Assembly: GCF_021390535.1 (NCBI RefSeq)
Contig: NZ_JAJUXG010000013.1
Coordinates: forward strand, 1-64,000
Length of the DNA: 64,000 nt
DNA from: Dyadobacter sp. CY312
Lineage (GTDB): Bacteria > Bacteroidota > Bacteroidia > Cytophagales > Spirosomataceae
Direction of reading: 5' to 3'
A program made the position numbers and the translations under genes. Below, one piece after another: positions 55,701 through 64,000 of the stretch. Under the pieces are notes generated by a model that was not told the origin of the DNA, ran no database searches, and worked only from the letters and a program-made list of their open reading frames with translations. Position 1 is the first letter of the stretch. Every line of letters starts with the position of its first letter.

Positions 55701-55938
55701 TTTTCTTTACATTTTCAAGCGTCGAAACGGCGTCTTCCAGTTTCTTGGTTACCGTATTTTCCACCTCGCCAGGAGACGCCCCCGGATACACCGTACTGAT
55801 GGATATTACGCCGGGAGAAAACTTGGGAAGCAGCTCATAGTTGAGCGAAAAGTAACTGATTACCCCGAACAAGGTCAGCGCGATGAACACGATGATGACC
55901 AGTGTTGGACGTTTAATTGATATATTGGCTATTTTCAT
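52783..55938 (-). CDS. RND efflux permease (HAE1/AcrB-type)
   Basis: A 1051-residue inner-membrane pump that uses the proton gradient to export hydrophobic compounds. It has the first membrane helix at residues 12-30, two large periplasmic loops and two clusters of helices. The TM4 motif GILVDDAIVVIENIYRH carries the paired proton-relay aspartates. The second half repeats the layout with IGLVAKNAIILVDFTNQL. The first gene in the complex is tolC-like, then the adaptor, then this gene 35 bp later. The family also exports dyes and bile-type compounds; no substrate can be predicted. Confidence 0.95.
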   Translation of the reverse strand: MKIANISIKRPTLVIIVFIALTLFGVISYFSLNYELLPKFSPGVISISTVYPGASPGEVENTVTKKLEDAVSTLENVKKMESVSYESLSMITITLTDNADVDLLLNDAQRKVNAIISDLPDDADAPSLAKFSLDDLPIITMAATAKMDAAAFYDLMDKRIQPILSRVNGVAQVNLVGGQEREIQVNLNSSKLQAYGLSIAQVQQAIMVSNLDFPTGSVKSDNQDILVRLAGKYKSLDELRNLIVTTTDQGAQIRLSEIADVQDVQKDVEKIARVDRVSALTVQIIKQSDANAVEVSKAVKAILLKVHDEYKKEGLNIDIANDSSEYTLESADAVVFDLVLAIVLVAIIMLLFLHSLRNAMIVMIAIPASLIATFIGMYLMNFSLNLMSLIALSLVVGILVDDAIVVIENIYRHMEMGKNRVRASIDGAKEIGFTVISITLVIIVVFLPISLSSSMVALILREFCLVVVIAVSLSLLTSFTLVPLMTSRFGKLEHVKGDNWFGKFILWFEKQIENFTAWIGSLLKWCLGHKTITLVLITIMLFSSFTLFTGKFISSEFMPMGDRGEFIVQIELPKDVSIEQTNQMTRKAEDYLSAKKEVVSMITTVGQSSSGGIASLAPAYQAEINVRIVDKKDRDESADIYAAKVKQELEKILVGAKVKTLPINIIGMAQRAPVEMIVTGSDLDSVTVYADKVLAALRKVPGAAEAKLSAESGNPEISVQVDRDKMAALGLNLQTVGSTMQLAFNGNTDGKFRQGQYEYDINVRFDDYDRKNVADVSNIQFSNSRGELVKLSQFALITESSGPSQLERRDKNTSVKVQSQAIGRSASAVVGDLETAIKDVSKPVGVSYIWGGDMESQSEGFGSMLVALLISVLLVYFIMVGLYNSFVYPLVVLLSIPLCIIGALLALALTNNSLNIFTILGIIMLIGLVAKNAIILVDFTNQLKAEGKSTYEALFLANRARLRPILMTTIAMVIGMLPIAMASGAGAELKNGLAWVVIGGLMSSLFLTLIVVPVIYQIVDNVLHKLKMDGPELPVDELAVEPYEHKEVLEY

Positions 55939-55973
55939 TATTTCCGTATTATAGATTTGAATTCGTGCTTGAA

Positions 55974-57035
55974 TTAATTCTTTTGAACAGCAACCGTAGC
56001 CCCATCCACCAGATTAATCTGACCTGTAACCACTACCGATTGTCCTTCATTCAAACCTGCCAGCACTATAACCGACTCGCCGATAATTGCTCCCGGCGTC
56101 ACTTTTGTAAGGCGCACTTTATCTCCTTCAAGCACATAAACCTGATTGGCATTCACACTGCCGACAAATGCACTTCTTGGGATTACAATGGATTCAGCTT
56201 GCTTTTCAAATTTGAACACAGCTGTTCCGTACATCCCTGCTCTGATCTTATTGCCTTTGTCATTATCGACCTTTATTTCCATTGGGAAATTCAAAGAAGC
56301 ATCTGCTTTGGGAGCGATGAACGACACACGACCTGTGAAAGTCTGGTCTGGAAAAACCGGTACTTTGATGTCAACCTTGCTTCCTGTTTGCAGTTGGACT
56401 ACCTGACTTTCATTCACCGATACATTCAGTTTCAACTGAGATACATCTACGATATCAAACAAAGCCGTAGCTGTACCCAGGTAAGCTCCTACTTCAATGT
56501 GTTTTTTGTTGATAATTCCTGATATGGGAGCCTTGATATGTGCGTCGCCAATCTTTCTTTTTGCTTGTTCAACTTTATTGGCTGCATTGCGCAACTGCAA
56601 ATTGATATCGTCTACCTGAGATTGCGTTACGCCACCGGTTTTGAAAGAGCTCTCGTAACGCTGCTGATCCACCTTGATTTTCTGGTAAGAATCCTCAGCC
56701 GTTTCCAGATCAATGGATAAGTATTTCTGGTCGATTGTAGCAAGGATCTGCCCTTTGCTCACTCTGTCACCTTCTTTTACACGAATGCCTGTAACGACAC
56801 CACTCGTTTCTGAAAGCAATTTCAAATCCTGATTCGGAACGAAATTACCGTTTGAGCTAAAATCTGAATCAAGCGTTTTCTTGGCAACCGTAACAACTTT
56901 TACTGCCGCAGCACCAGTCCCTTTATTTACAATTTCAATTTTTTGCTCATTCTTCTTTTTGTTGTTGGTCAAAACCGTTCCTACCAAAACGCCGGCTACA
57001 ACAAGGACAACGATGGTTATGATAATTTTTTTCAT
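55974..57035 (-). CDS. RND periplasmic adaptor (membrane fusion protein)
   Basis: A 353-residue adaptor that bridges pump and outer-membrane channel. It has an N-terminal membrane anchor (about 2-23) without an obvious lipobox. A lipoyl-like half (GIRVKEGDRVSKGQILATID), an alpha-hairpin (about 110-160), the second lipoyl half (DAHIKAPISGIINKKHIEVG) and a beta-barrel with membrane-proximal domain follow. It starts 40 bp after the TolC-like stop. Confidence 0.94.
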   Translation of the reverse strand: MKKIIITIVVLVVAGVLVGTVLTNNKKKNEQKIEIVNKGTGAAAVKVVTVAKKTLDSDFSSNGNFVPNQDLKLLSETSGVVTGIRVKEGDRVSKGQILATIDQKYLSIDLETAEDSYQKIKVDQQRYESSFKTGGVTQSQVDDINLQLRNAANKVEQAKRKIGDAHIKAPISGIINKKHIEVGAYLGTATALFDIVDVSQLKLNVSVNESQVVQLQTGSKVDIKVPVFPDQTFTGRVSFIAPKADASLNFPMEIKVDNDKGNKIRAGMYGTAVFKFEKQAESIVIPRSAFVGSVNANQVYVLEGDKVRLTKVTPGAIIGESVIVLAGLNEGQSVVVTGQINLVDGATVAVQKN

Positions 57036-57075
57036 TGCTGATTTATTTATTGGAATGCTTTATAATGAGAGACTT

Positions 57076-58428
57076 TTATTTATTCAACAGGGTTTTGATC
57101 TCCCCTTTCGATTTTATCAATTCAACTTCTGCCACTTTGAAATTCAGCAGCGCTTCATTGTAGCTGTTCTGAGCTTTCACCAGTTCCGATTCCGCATCAA
57201 GCAGATCTGTTAAGCTGGCAAGTCCGTTTTTGTAATTGTTACGGGCACTTGCGAACACTTCCGAAGCTAGCTCCTTGTTGGCTTTTTGCGCATTAATCGC
57301 CTGCATGCTGTAAGCAATCTGCTTTTTGGCGTTGTCGTAGTTCATCCGGAGACCATTATCTGTTTTTTTCATCTCTTCCTGACCTTTTTGAATTTCAAAC
57401 TGTGTCTGCTTTCCACGTGCCCTTCTTGAATAACCGTCGAACACAGGAATTTTTAAGCTCAAACTCACCGCCGAAACGTCATAATTGAGTGCCTTTCCGC
57501 TGTACAAATTGAACTTGTTACTTTGGGTATTGTAGTTGTAGTTGGCCGCAAGTGAAAGCGTTGGATAAGCCTCAGCTCTGATTGCCTTATACTGGAAATC
57601 CAAAAGCTCCTGCTGTTTATTCAGCACCCGATATGAAAACAAACTTTTGGAATCGAAGGGCTCGTTGTTCATTACTGGTGCGGCAGGAACTTCCATGTTT
57701 TCAATAGGATCATTCACAAGTGCGATCTCTGTTTCAATAGGCATTCCCATGTAGTATTTCAGCATGTTTTCCTGCTGAGAAATGGCGTTGATCAGTTCCA
57801 GTTTCTGAACTTCCAGATTGCTCTTGTTCACCAATACACGATCCAGATCAATTTTCTTGGCAAGGCCGTTTTCAAACTGTCCTTTGATCATAGATTCAAG
57901 CTGCTGCACGCGATCCAGATTGGCATCCACAACTTTGATCTTTTCTTTGGTAATCACCACCTGATAAAAATTGGCGGCAACCTGCTGCATCACATTTTCT
58001 TCGCTCAACTGTGCCGATAACCGATACAGTTCAACACTGCTTTTCGCAGCTTTCAAACCAGTGAAAACCTGCTTGTTGAATATCTGCTGGCTCAGCTGAA
58101 CCTGTGACATGGCGTTCCAGGTCTGTCCGGCTTCGATAGCGATAAACTCTCCCGGAGCACCACCACCAATCGCCGCAGGCAATATAAATTGCTGTACAAG
58201 AAGGTTACCCGTAACCGAGCTATTGATATCAATTTTCGGCAGAGCACCGGCTTTGGTTTCAATCACCTTCTGAGCCACATTATCTATGTCGATACGAGCC
58301 TGACGGATCACCTCACTGTTTGCCAGCGCGTATTCCAGGGCATTTTGCAGCGTAACGGGAGTTTGCGCATTTACCGTTCCGATCACCAGGAAACTAAATA
58401 CGATAGGAATGAATTTTGTAAACTTCAT
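57076..58428 (-). CDS. TolC-family outer-membrane efflux protein
   Basis: A 450-residue outer-membrane channel component, first gene of the efflux operon. The signal peptide ends at TVNAQ. Two homologous halves rich in long helices with heptad patterns form the periplasmic tunnel, seen as LQNALEYALANSEVIRQARIDI in half one and the NNYKNGLASLTDLLDAESELVKAQ repeat in half two. No regulator gene lies upstream; the 240 bp before it are non-coding. Confidence 0.94.
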   Translation of the reverse strand: MKFTKFIPIVFSFLVIGTVNAQTPVTLQNALEYALANSEVIRQARIDIDNVAQKVIETKAGALPKIDINSSVTGNLLVQQFILPAAIGGGAPGEFIAIEAGQTWNAMSQVQLSQQIFNKQVFTGLKAAKSSVELYRLSAQLSEENVMQQVAANFYQVVITKEKIKVVDANLDRVQQLESMIKGQFENGLAKKIDLDRVLVNKSNLEVQKLELINAISQQENMLKYYMGMPIETEIALVNDPIENMEVPAAPVMNNEPFDSKSLFSYRVLNKQQELLDFQYKAIRAEAYPTLSLAANYNYNTQSNKFNLYSGKALNYDVSAVSLSLKIPVFDGYSRRARGKQTQFEIQKGQEEMKKTDNGLRMNYDNAKKQIAYSMQAINAQKANKELASEVFASARNNYKNGLASLTDLLDAESELVKAQNSYNEALLNFKVAEVELIKSKGEIKTLLNK

Positions 58429-58668
58429 TATGTTGTTCTTTTGGATTTAACGATACAAAATTGGCTCGTTAAGCTTCCTTTAGAAAGCAACAAATGGGTG
58501 AAACGGACAAAAAAGGGGGTGAAAAGTCCGGAACGGATAACGTATTATCGGGAGGTAATTAATTTATAAAAAACGTCTCATCTTATACATAAAAATTGCC
58601 ACAGATTCGTCTCTGCGGCAATCGTAGTACCAGAAAAGTGCTGATTGTTGTGTCAAAATAAAATCGCG

Positions 58669-60057
58669 TTATTTATTAAATGAAGCCAGAATATACTTGC
58701 TGATCAGCTCGTCGGCTGGGGATTGCATATTGTAATTTCCACCCGTTGTGACCACGACAAGATCCTGCTCAGGAAAGAGAAAAATCCGTTGACCACCGTT
58801 CCCTTGCGCAGCCATTCCTTCATACCGGACACCGTTGCTATCCAAATATTTTAACCACCACAAATAGCCGTAGTTCACATTTTCCACAACCGAATGTTGA
58901 GATAAAGATGTTTTCACCCAATTGGCAGGTACAATTTGTTTGCCGTTATACTTTCCCTGGTTCATGTATACCAAACCCAATTTTGCCATGTCCCGAGGTC
59001 GTAAGTAGACCTGGCAGAAGTCCTCCGCATTAGACTTGTCGGGTCTAAAATTCCAGCTAAATTTCTTGATTCCCAATGGTTCAAACAGGTTCTTATCTGC
59101 AAATGTCGGCAGCGGCATTTTGGTCGCATTCTCAATAATCTTCCCAAGCGTAACTACATTTCCCGAACAATACATACCCTTGCCGCCCGGAACATCAATC
59201 ATCGGAAGATCTAATGTGAACTTCACCCAGTCGTCCGAGTAATTCATTTTCGTTTCATTTCCCTCCGAATCGGGATTCGTGATATCACAGTCCAATCCGC
59301 TTTGGTTACTCAGCAAATGAGAAATAGTTATCTGCGACTTCAACGCAGAATTATTGGCTGGCGTGTAACCAGGAAAATAAGGCAATACCGGGTCGTTTGC
59401 ACTGCCGATGAACTCTTTTTCAATAGCCAGACCGGTCAGTGCCGAAACAAAACTCTTGGTAGCAGAACGAAGTTCATGAAGGCTGTCAATGGTGTATTCG
59501 TAAAAGTATTCTTCAAAAACCAGTTTGTTACTTTTAAGAATGAGAATACCGTGTACGCCCTTGTATTGTTCCGAACTGATTTTGTTTACCATTTCTGCAA
59601 GCAAAACCGGATTCAAACCTGAACCTTTCAAATCGCCAGTCGCCAAACCGTCACCAGTGTTCTTCGGTCGACTGTAAACGTACTTCCCAGCATTCAGTCT
59701 TGCATACCACATTTGTTTTGGAAAAACCACGTCACGGGATAAAAGTTTGAACCGCTCCTTGCCGACTTCGTATCCCGAAATTCTGTTCTCTTTGTCACGC
59801 ACAAAACGTACCGAATCGTTGCCGTTGTTCAGGAAAAGATCTTTACCAACTGGCCTCAGCGGATACCTTCCCTTTAATATGACTGCATATAACAAAGTGT
59901 CACGTGGAGATGCCGCAATACTTAAAGTTGTATTCTCGACGTATTCATACTTTCCTTCATAGGCTTTCAGATCCTCATAAGAAACCTTAAAACGGGATTG
60001 AGCGAATGCGGCTGTTGTACCAAACGCAAGCAGGAAAATGAGGTGTAACCTGGCCAT
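58669..60057 (-). CDS. Serine hydrolase, class C beta-lactamase-like
   Basis: A 462-residue exported protein (signal ends AAFAQ). A small N-terminal beta-rich domain (about 20-120) precedes a beta-lactamase class C / esterase fold. The nucleophile motif SxxK is SATK in ELRSATKSFVSALTG; the tyrosine motif appears as YCSGN, and the third as GNGGQ near the C-terminus. Such enzymes may be carboxylesterases, D-amino peptidases or penicillin-binding-like hydrolases; true beta-lactamase activity cannot be inferred. It is transcribed toward the efflux operon but separated by 240 bp. Confidence 0.87.
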   Translation of the reverse strand: MARLHLIFLLAFGTTAAFAQSRFKVSYEDLKAYEGKYEYVENTTLSIAASPRDTLLYAVILKGRYPLRPVGKDLFLNNGNDSVRFVRDKENRISGYEVGKERFKLLSRDVVFPKQMWYARLNAGKYVYSRPKNTGDGLATGDLKGSGLNPVLLAEMVNKISSEQYKGVHGILILKSNKLVFEEYFYEYTIDSLHELRSATKSFVSALTGLAIEKEFIGSANDPVLPYFPGYTPANNSALKSQITISHLLSNQSGLDCDITNPDSEGNETKMNYSDDWVKFTLDLPMIDVPGGKGMYCSGNVVTLGKIIENATKMPLPTFADKNLFEPLGIKKFSWNFRPDKSNAEDFCQVYLRPRDMAKLGLVYMNQGKYNGKQIVPANWVKTSLSQHSVVENVNYGYLWWLKYLDSNGVRYEGMAAQGNGGQRIFLFPEQDLVVVTTGGNYNMQSPADELISKYILASFNK

Positions 60058-60210
60058 ACTTTTTGCAGTTAAATCTTTTTTGAAAGGTACATAAGTTTCC
60101 TAGTATTTCGGAAAAATTGCACCTTCAGTGCGTGTCTCCCAAAGCCTGATAATCCGGTATTTTCTTTACCCGAAAATTTTCTCACCTTGCGATAAATCAA
60201 GGCTGTATAC

Positions 60211-61233
60211 ATGCGAATACTTCCATATACCATTCCGGTGATTATCACCAGCGTTTTTATAGCCACGGCTTCAACCTGGTTTTTATGGGTGGCGGTGGGA
60301 TTGGTTTTTCTTATTGCCTTTTTACGTGAATCGGTTGGGAAATTCAGTCCTTCTGAAGTCGTTTCAGAATATGCTTTTTTTCACTACGACAAAAGCATGG
60401 CAAATCTGAAAACCTGCTCAGGCATTTTTTTCACTGGCTTTAATCTTTGGATTCCTTATTTCCTTTATACAAATCAACTTTCACTGCCTGCATATCTTAT
60501 TTTTCTTTATTCGGTTCTGATCCTCAACAGCAATTTCGCCATCTCGCTGGCTCATGATCTGATGCATTCCAGCCGGGCTGGAGACCGCTTCCTTTCCACA
60601 TTTATATTGCTACAAAACGGATTTTTCTATCTGGAATCGGATCATATTTTTATTCACCACCGCTTTGTAGGAACTGATGCCGATCCCGCCACTGCCAGGT
60701 ATGGCGAAAACATTTACAGCTATTTCAAACGATCAATCAGCGCGCGTTTCAAAATGATTTTATTAAAAGGAGGTACGTTTCCTCAATCGGATGAATCAGC
60801 TATTATTGCCGGAAACCGGGTCAGACTTGGCATCTGTCTTGTTTGGCTGATTATTTCTACACTCCTGGGTATCCAGGTGTTCATCTGTATTCTGGTTCAA
60901 TACCTGCTTGTTACGCTCATATATGAATCGATCACATACATTCAGCATTACGGTCTGATTCGTCAAAAAACGAGTGACTCCAGACCTGAACCGGTTCAGT
61001 TGCATCATGCCTGGAACTGTTATTACAAAACTTCCGCATACATGCATTTCATGATGCCGGTTCATTCTATCCATCATTTGAAAGAAGAAAACCTGAGCAC
61101 GATTAGTGACTACACAGGTCCGTCGATGCCGCTACCTTTTGCAAGTATGATGATGACCGCACTTTTTCCTTCACGCTGGTTTAAACTGATGAACGAAGAA
61201 ATCGTGTTTTCCATCCGGACCAAACATCTATGA
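60211..61233 (+). CDS. AlkB-like membrane di-iron oxygenase / desaturase, copy A
   Basis: A 340-residue integral membrane protein with about six helices. It carries the histidine-box set of the alkane monooxygenase / fatty acid desaturase superfamily: HDLMH (115-119), HIFIHH (145-150), YIQHYG (243-248), HHAWN (265-269) and HSIHH (285-289). Box two differs from the common EHxxGHH (here DHIFIHH). The enzyme should hydroxylate or desaturate an acyl or alkyl chain using O2. Its stop overlaps the start of a PagL-like gene (ATGA), so the substrate may be an envelope lipid. A related gene faces it at 62886-63896. Confidence 0.88.
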   Translation: MRILPYTIPVIITSVFIATASTWFLWVAVGLVFLIAFLRESVGKFSPSEVVSEYAFFHYDKSMANLKTCSGIFFTGFNLWIPYFLYTNQLSLPAYLIFLYSVLILNSNFAISLAHDLMHSSRAGDRFLSTFILLQNGFFYLESDHIFIHHRFVGTDADPATARYGENIYSYFKRSISARFKMILLKGGTFPQSDESAIIAGNRVRLGICLVWLIISTLLGIQVFICILVQYLLVTLIYESITYIQHYGLIRQKTSDSRPEPVQLHHAWNCYYKTSAYMHFMMPVHSIHHLKEENLSTISDYTGPSMPLPFASMMMTALFPSRWFKLMNEEIVFSIRTKHL

Positions 61234-62267
61234 GATCAATACTTTTGATGATCCTGATGTTAAGTTCGTCAGCACATTTGGTGTTGGGGCAAAGTAGCGT
61301 TTCTGTTCAACCTTCTTTGCGTTACGGACAAATTCTGGGACAGCCACGAGACTTCAAAAAAGCGCTATACGGTTTTTCTATCGATATAAATAAAGCCACT
61401 TACGGCGAACATATCTGGCAAATAGCTCACAAATATCCGCAAATGGGGATTCAGTTTACTGCAACCAAAAGTGCTGAAATGATGGTGGGAAATCAGTTTA
61501 GTCTCATTCCGTATCTCGAATTTAACATCTGGAAAAGTAATTTTGGAACACTTCAAATCAAACACGGAACCGGACTTGCATACGTTACACGCCGCCATCA
61601 CCAAACTTCAAATCCTGAAAATAAATTGCTTGGAACCAAGCTGAACGCAGCTTCCATAATTGACCTGGGGTATTTGATCAAACTCGGTTCAGCACTGAAC
61701 GTTAAGGCAGGGTTTTCTTTGGGACATATTTCAAATGGCAATCTGGTTCAGCCCAACGCCGGTCTCAATTCGATTACAGGATATGGTACAATGCTGTATT
61801 ATTTTGATGGGAAGTCGCATGAAGAAAAAAGAGAAAATGCGCCCATCCAAATCAAACGCTGGCGATACAGATTCGCGGCAATAACCGGTTTGTATGACTA
61901 TGATAAAGTTACCAAAAATCTTCACACGAATAACCAGCTTAGTTTACTAGCCTTTTACCAACATGGAATGCGCTTTCGCACGGGTTTGGGAACGGAGGTT
62001 TCACAACTAAATCGGGGGTCTGCAACAGCAACTGCTATTTATGCCGAGGAGGAGGTTTTAATAGGACATCTCGTTACACGTTACGGAATCGGATTGTATG
62101 TTTTAAATCCTGATGAAAAATCATTGTTATATGAAAAAGTTGGCATTGCCTGGTATCCGTTTCCTTTGAAAAATCAAGTCGCAGAAAAATTCTCAATTGG
62201 AACAGCCATTAAAGCGCACGCCTTCCGCGCAGCTCATGTGGAGATTGCAGCGGGCTACACTTTTTAA
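61230..62267 (+). CDS. PagL-like acyloxyacyl hydrolase (lipid A 3-O-deacylase family)
   Basis: A 345-residue outer-membrane beta-barrel. The signal peptide ends at about residue 20 (LVLGQ). The motif LGHISNGNLVQPNAGLN holds the His-x-Ser pair (H166, S168) of PagL-type lipid A deacylases. The position where PagL has a catalytic Glu, as I recall it (12 residues after the Ser), is N180 here, so activity may be altered. It is longer than PagL (about 150-170 residues). Translationally coupled to the AlkB-like gene. The expected role is removal of an acyl chain from lipid A at the outer membrane; other acyl substrates possible. Confidence 0.8.
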   Translation: MRSILLMILMLSSSAHLVLGQSSVSVQPSLRYGQILGQPRDFKKALYGFSIDINKATYGEHIWQIAHKYPQMGIQFTATKSAEMMVGNQFSLIPYLEFNIWKSNFGTLQIKHGTGLAYVTRRHHQTSNPENKLLGTKLNAASIIDLGYLIKLGSALNVKAGFSLGHISNGNLVQPNAGLNSITGYGTMLYYFDGKSHEEKRENAPIQIKRWRYRFAAITGLYDYDKVTKNLHTNNQLSLLAFYQHGMRFRTGLGTEVSQLNRGSATATAIYAEEEVLIGHLVTRYGIGLYVLNPDEKSLLYEKVGIAWYPFPLKNQVAEKFSIGTAIKAHAFRAAHVEIAAGYTF

Positions 62268-62271
62268 ATTA

Positions 62272-62886
62272 CTAACGATCCTGATTATACTCTCTGTTGG
62301 AACGTATCGGCCTGAGCCAGTAACGTGCACCAACCGCAAATGTAAAAAACTTGGGATAACCCGGTATACAGTTGATATTCAGATCTAAATTTTTTGATAC
62401 CGAATAATCGTATTCCAGTTCTCCGCCGTACCACACAAAATTCCACTGCCAGTTTTTGGTATTTTTAAGTAGTTTGGTATCCTGCACATAACCTTCGAAG
62501 CGATTCCAGCTTTCCCGATAAACGAAGGTAGGTCCGAATCCAAATTCCAATGCATGCTTTTTACCATTCAAAAAATTAACCCTGAATCCTAAATGGGTAT
62601 GTCCTGCAAACAAACGGGCACAGTCGCTATATGCGCCCTGCGCTACTTTCAGTGAAAATCTTTTTTTATAAATATATCGTTGATAAGAACCAATGAAGCC
62701 CCAATTGAGCACAGCAACTGCATTTTTATCAAGTTTGTTAGGCATCAGGAAAGCCATTTTTTCTCCCTGCGGGTGAAGTGTTCCAAATACAAAGCGTAAA
62801 CCAATATTGTCCTGACCCCTAACCAAGGTGACTGGCGCCAGAAATGTGAGCAAAAATAACTTGCAGAGCAATTTTCGATACATCAT
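62272..62886 (-). CDS. Predicted outer-membrane beta-barrel protein (~204 aa)
   Basis: Translation starts at the ATG at 62886 (or 62883), giving about 204 residues with a signal peptide ending LVRGQ and then alternating beta strands with many aromatic residues, ending RYWLRPIRS. A longer reading frame upstream lies inside the neighbouring oxygenase gene and is not real. The start overlaps the stop of that gene (TAATG), showing coupling. It resembles a small outer-membrane beta-barrel, but I cannot name the family and see no H-x-S motif. Its position mirrors the PagL-like gene on the other strand. Confidence 0.75.
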   Translation of the reverse strand: MMYRKLLCKLFLLTFLAPVTLVRGQDNIGLRFVFGTLHPQGEKMAFLMPNKLDKNAVAVLNWGFIGSYQRYIYKKRFSLKVAQGAYSDCARLFAGHTHLGFRVNFLNGKKHALEFGFGPTFVYRESWNRFEGYVQDTKLLKNTKNWQWNFVWYGGELEYDYSVSKNLDLNINCIPGYPKFFTFAVGARYWLRPIRSNREYNQDR

Positions 62887-63896
62887 TACGGATTGTGTTT
62901 GAGTGCCAGTTTGTTCATTTTTGCAAACCACAACGGCGGAATAAGCGCCATGGTAATCATCATAAAATAGAGATAGGGCATGCGCGGTCCGGCTTTCAAA
63001 TCCTGAATTTTTCTTCCATTTGCAGGCAAATGATGGAGAGAATGCAAGGGCAACAGAAAAAGGATGTAATTGGTGTATTTGTAATAACAGTTCCACGACA
63101 GCCGCATGGTAATATCTTCTCCCCTGCCATTTCTGAACAAACCATAATGCTGTATGTAATTGATCAGCTCGTATAGGAAATAGGAGACAAAACCCTGAAT
63201 AATAAAAAACGCGATTGTCTGCATTGGGTTGTTGGTGAACACAACGATAAGTATCCAGCAAACCAGCAGCAAACCAAGCATTCCTACATTGGCGAGGCGG
63301 ATTTTTCTGCGTAGATAAGCCGGCAATCCAAACTGCGTCACATAGCAGCTCCAAATTGTAGAAAAGGTAATTTTCACGAAATAAGAATAGAAATTCTGGT
63401 TGAGTCTTGCGGTGGTTGGGTCTTCCTTTAAACCAATATCGCGATGGTGGCCGCACAAGTGTTCGGTTGCGAAGTGCGGAATTCCGGAGCAGGTCAGTAG
63501 AAGAACAGACAACCCTTTTTGAAATACCGAATTGCTATGCAACATGTCGTGTGCCAGCGTAACAACAAAACATCCTGTGAGCAGCCCGGTGGTAAAACTA
63601 AATGCAAGAAGTTGGGAAACGGAAAAACCTGCCCGGTCAACGAAAACAATCCCCCAAATGATAAGCCCTAAAAACACGATTGCATTGATGGACTTGATCC
63701 AGGTTGCAGCAGATGAACGGTAAAAAAATCTGAGTTCGTCTGGAAGCTCATTGTTTTTGAATTCTCCCCAGTAGACATTGAGAAAATTAGCAATGAGAAG
63801 GATTCCATATAGATAATAAAACTGAGCGTACATACTCACATAAATGTAAAGCAATGTAAGTATGGCCGGAATCATGTATCGCCAGTATCGCTCCAT
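62886..63896 (-). CDS. AlkB-like membrane di-iron oxygenase / desaturase, copy B
   Basis: A 336-residue integral membrane protein related to the one at 60211-61233. It keeps HDMLH (116-120), EHLCGHH (145-151), which matches the classic AlkB box, NYIQHYG (246-252) and HSLHH (285-289), plus the shared SWNCYYK stretch. The two copies align along their whole length but are clearly diverged. It would hydroxylate or desaturate an alkyl or acyl chain. Its 3' end overlaps a beta-barrel gene by TAATG. Confidence 0.88.
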   Translation of the reverse strand: MERYWRYMIPAILTLLYIYVSMYAQFYYLYGILLIANFLNVYWGEFKNNELPDELRFFYRSSAATWIKSINAIVFLGLIIWGIVFVDRAGFSVSQLLAFSFTTGLLTGCFVVTLAHDMLHSNSVFQKGLSVLLLTCSGIPHFATEHLCGHHRDIGLKEDPTTARLNQNFYSYFVKITFSTIWSCYVTQFGLPAYLRRKIRLANVGMLGLLLVCWILIVVFTNNPMQTIAFFIIQGFVSYFLYELINYIQHYGLFRNGRGEDITMRLSWNCYYKYTNYILFLLPLHSLHHLPANGRKIQDLKAGPRMPYLYFMMITMALIPPLWFAKMNKLALKHNP

Positions 63897-64000
63897 GAGT
63901 TTATCTTATTAAGCTTGATGAGAAGTGTTAGAATATTCATAAAACTTAAAATAATTATGCCATTATATTTAATTTACATTTCCATATATAAATATGGCCA

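Noticed and set aside
62272..63456. A 394-residue minus-strand protein
   Set aside because: Its first 190 codons lie wholly inside the oxygenase gene 62886-63896 in another frame and lack a signal; the real gene starts at 62886.
1..64000. tRNA, rRNA, CRISPR array or insertion sequence
   Set aside because: No cloverleaf, rRNA-like stretch, regular spaced repeats or transposase was found by eye in the gaps; a dedicated search (tRNAscan, Infernal, ISfinder) was not possible.

Overview
The window looks like a piece of chromosome from a member of the Bacteroidota, most likely order Cytophagales and Dyadobacter-like. The genus is an inference from overall gene flavour, not from a marker gene. Direct support for the phylum: a SusC/SusD pair, two proteins ending in type A type IX secretion (T9SS) sorting domains, an M56/BlaI regulatory pair, a stand-alone two-component-type propeller lipoprotein, LytTR and NarL two-component systems, a putative porin of the Bacteroidota type, and a few TAnnTTTG-like -7 promoter boxes. 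I see no rRNA, tRNA, CRISPR array, transposase or prophage.

Layout. 0-9 kb: a NarL-type response regulator with its histidine kinase, a small unknown protein, ATP-dependent ligase LigD, a CPA1-type Na+/H+ antiporter and a HEAT-repeat protein. 9-17 kb: a TonB-dependent receptor, a PepSY-like lipoprotein, and a SusD-SusC pair ending in a clear terminator. 17.9-21.3 kb: a BlaI repressor, a thioredoxin-fold lipoprotein and a BlaR1-like M56 protein, preceded by a perfect BlaI-type palindrome. 21.4-30.2 kb: housekeeping and envelope genes (hemF, menC, lpxK, a putative porin, miaE, an AddB-like nuclease). 30.2-34.3 kb: an intergenic hairpin cluster, two secreted beta-propeller proteins (one carrying in-frame GC-rich inserts) and a D-lactate dehydrogenase-like gene.

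34.2-41.5 kb holds the most unusual unit: seven tightly packed minus-strand genes ending in a near-ideal terminator. In transcription order they are a Tat-signal-like secreted protein, three paralogous phage-tail-collar (microcystin-dependent-protein-like) proteins, a GNAT acetyltransferase, a DUF6916-like protein and a 1317-residue beta-helix T9SS substrate. No phage structural or packaging genes accompany them. I propose this as a candidate uncharacterised surface-fibre or adhesin system.

41.9-64 kb: an ABC exporter (two DUF3526-type permeases and an ATPase), a MOSC protein with a FAD/NAD(P)-binding protein, a LytTR/LytS-type two-component system, a second T9SS cargo protein, a TolC-adaptor-RND efflux operon and a class C serine hydrolase. 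At the right end two AlkB-like di-iron membrane oxygenase genes face each other. Each is translationally coupled to an outer-membrane beta-barrel gene, one of them PagL-like, which suggests paired envelope-lipid remodelling modules.
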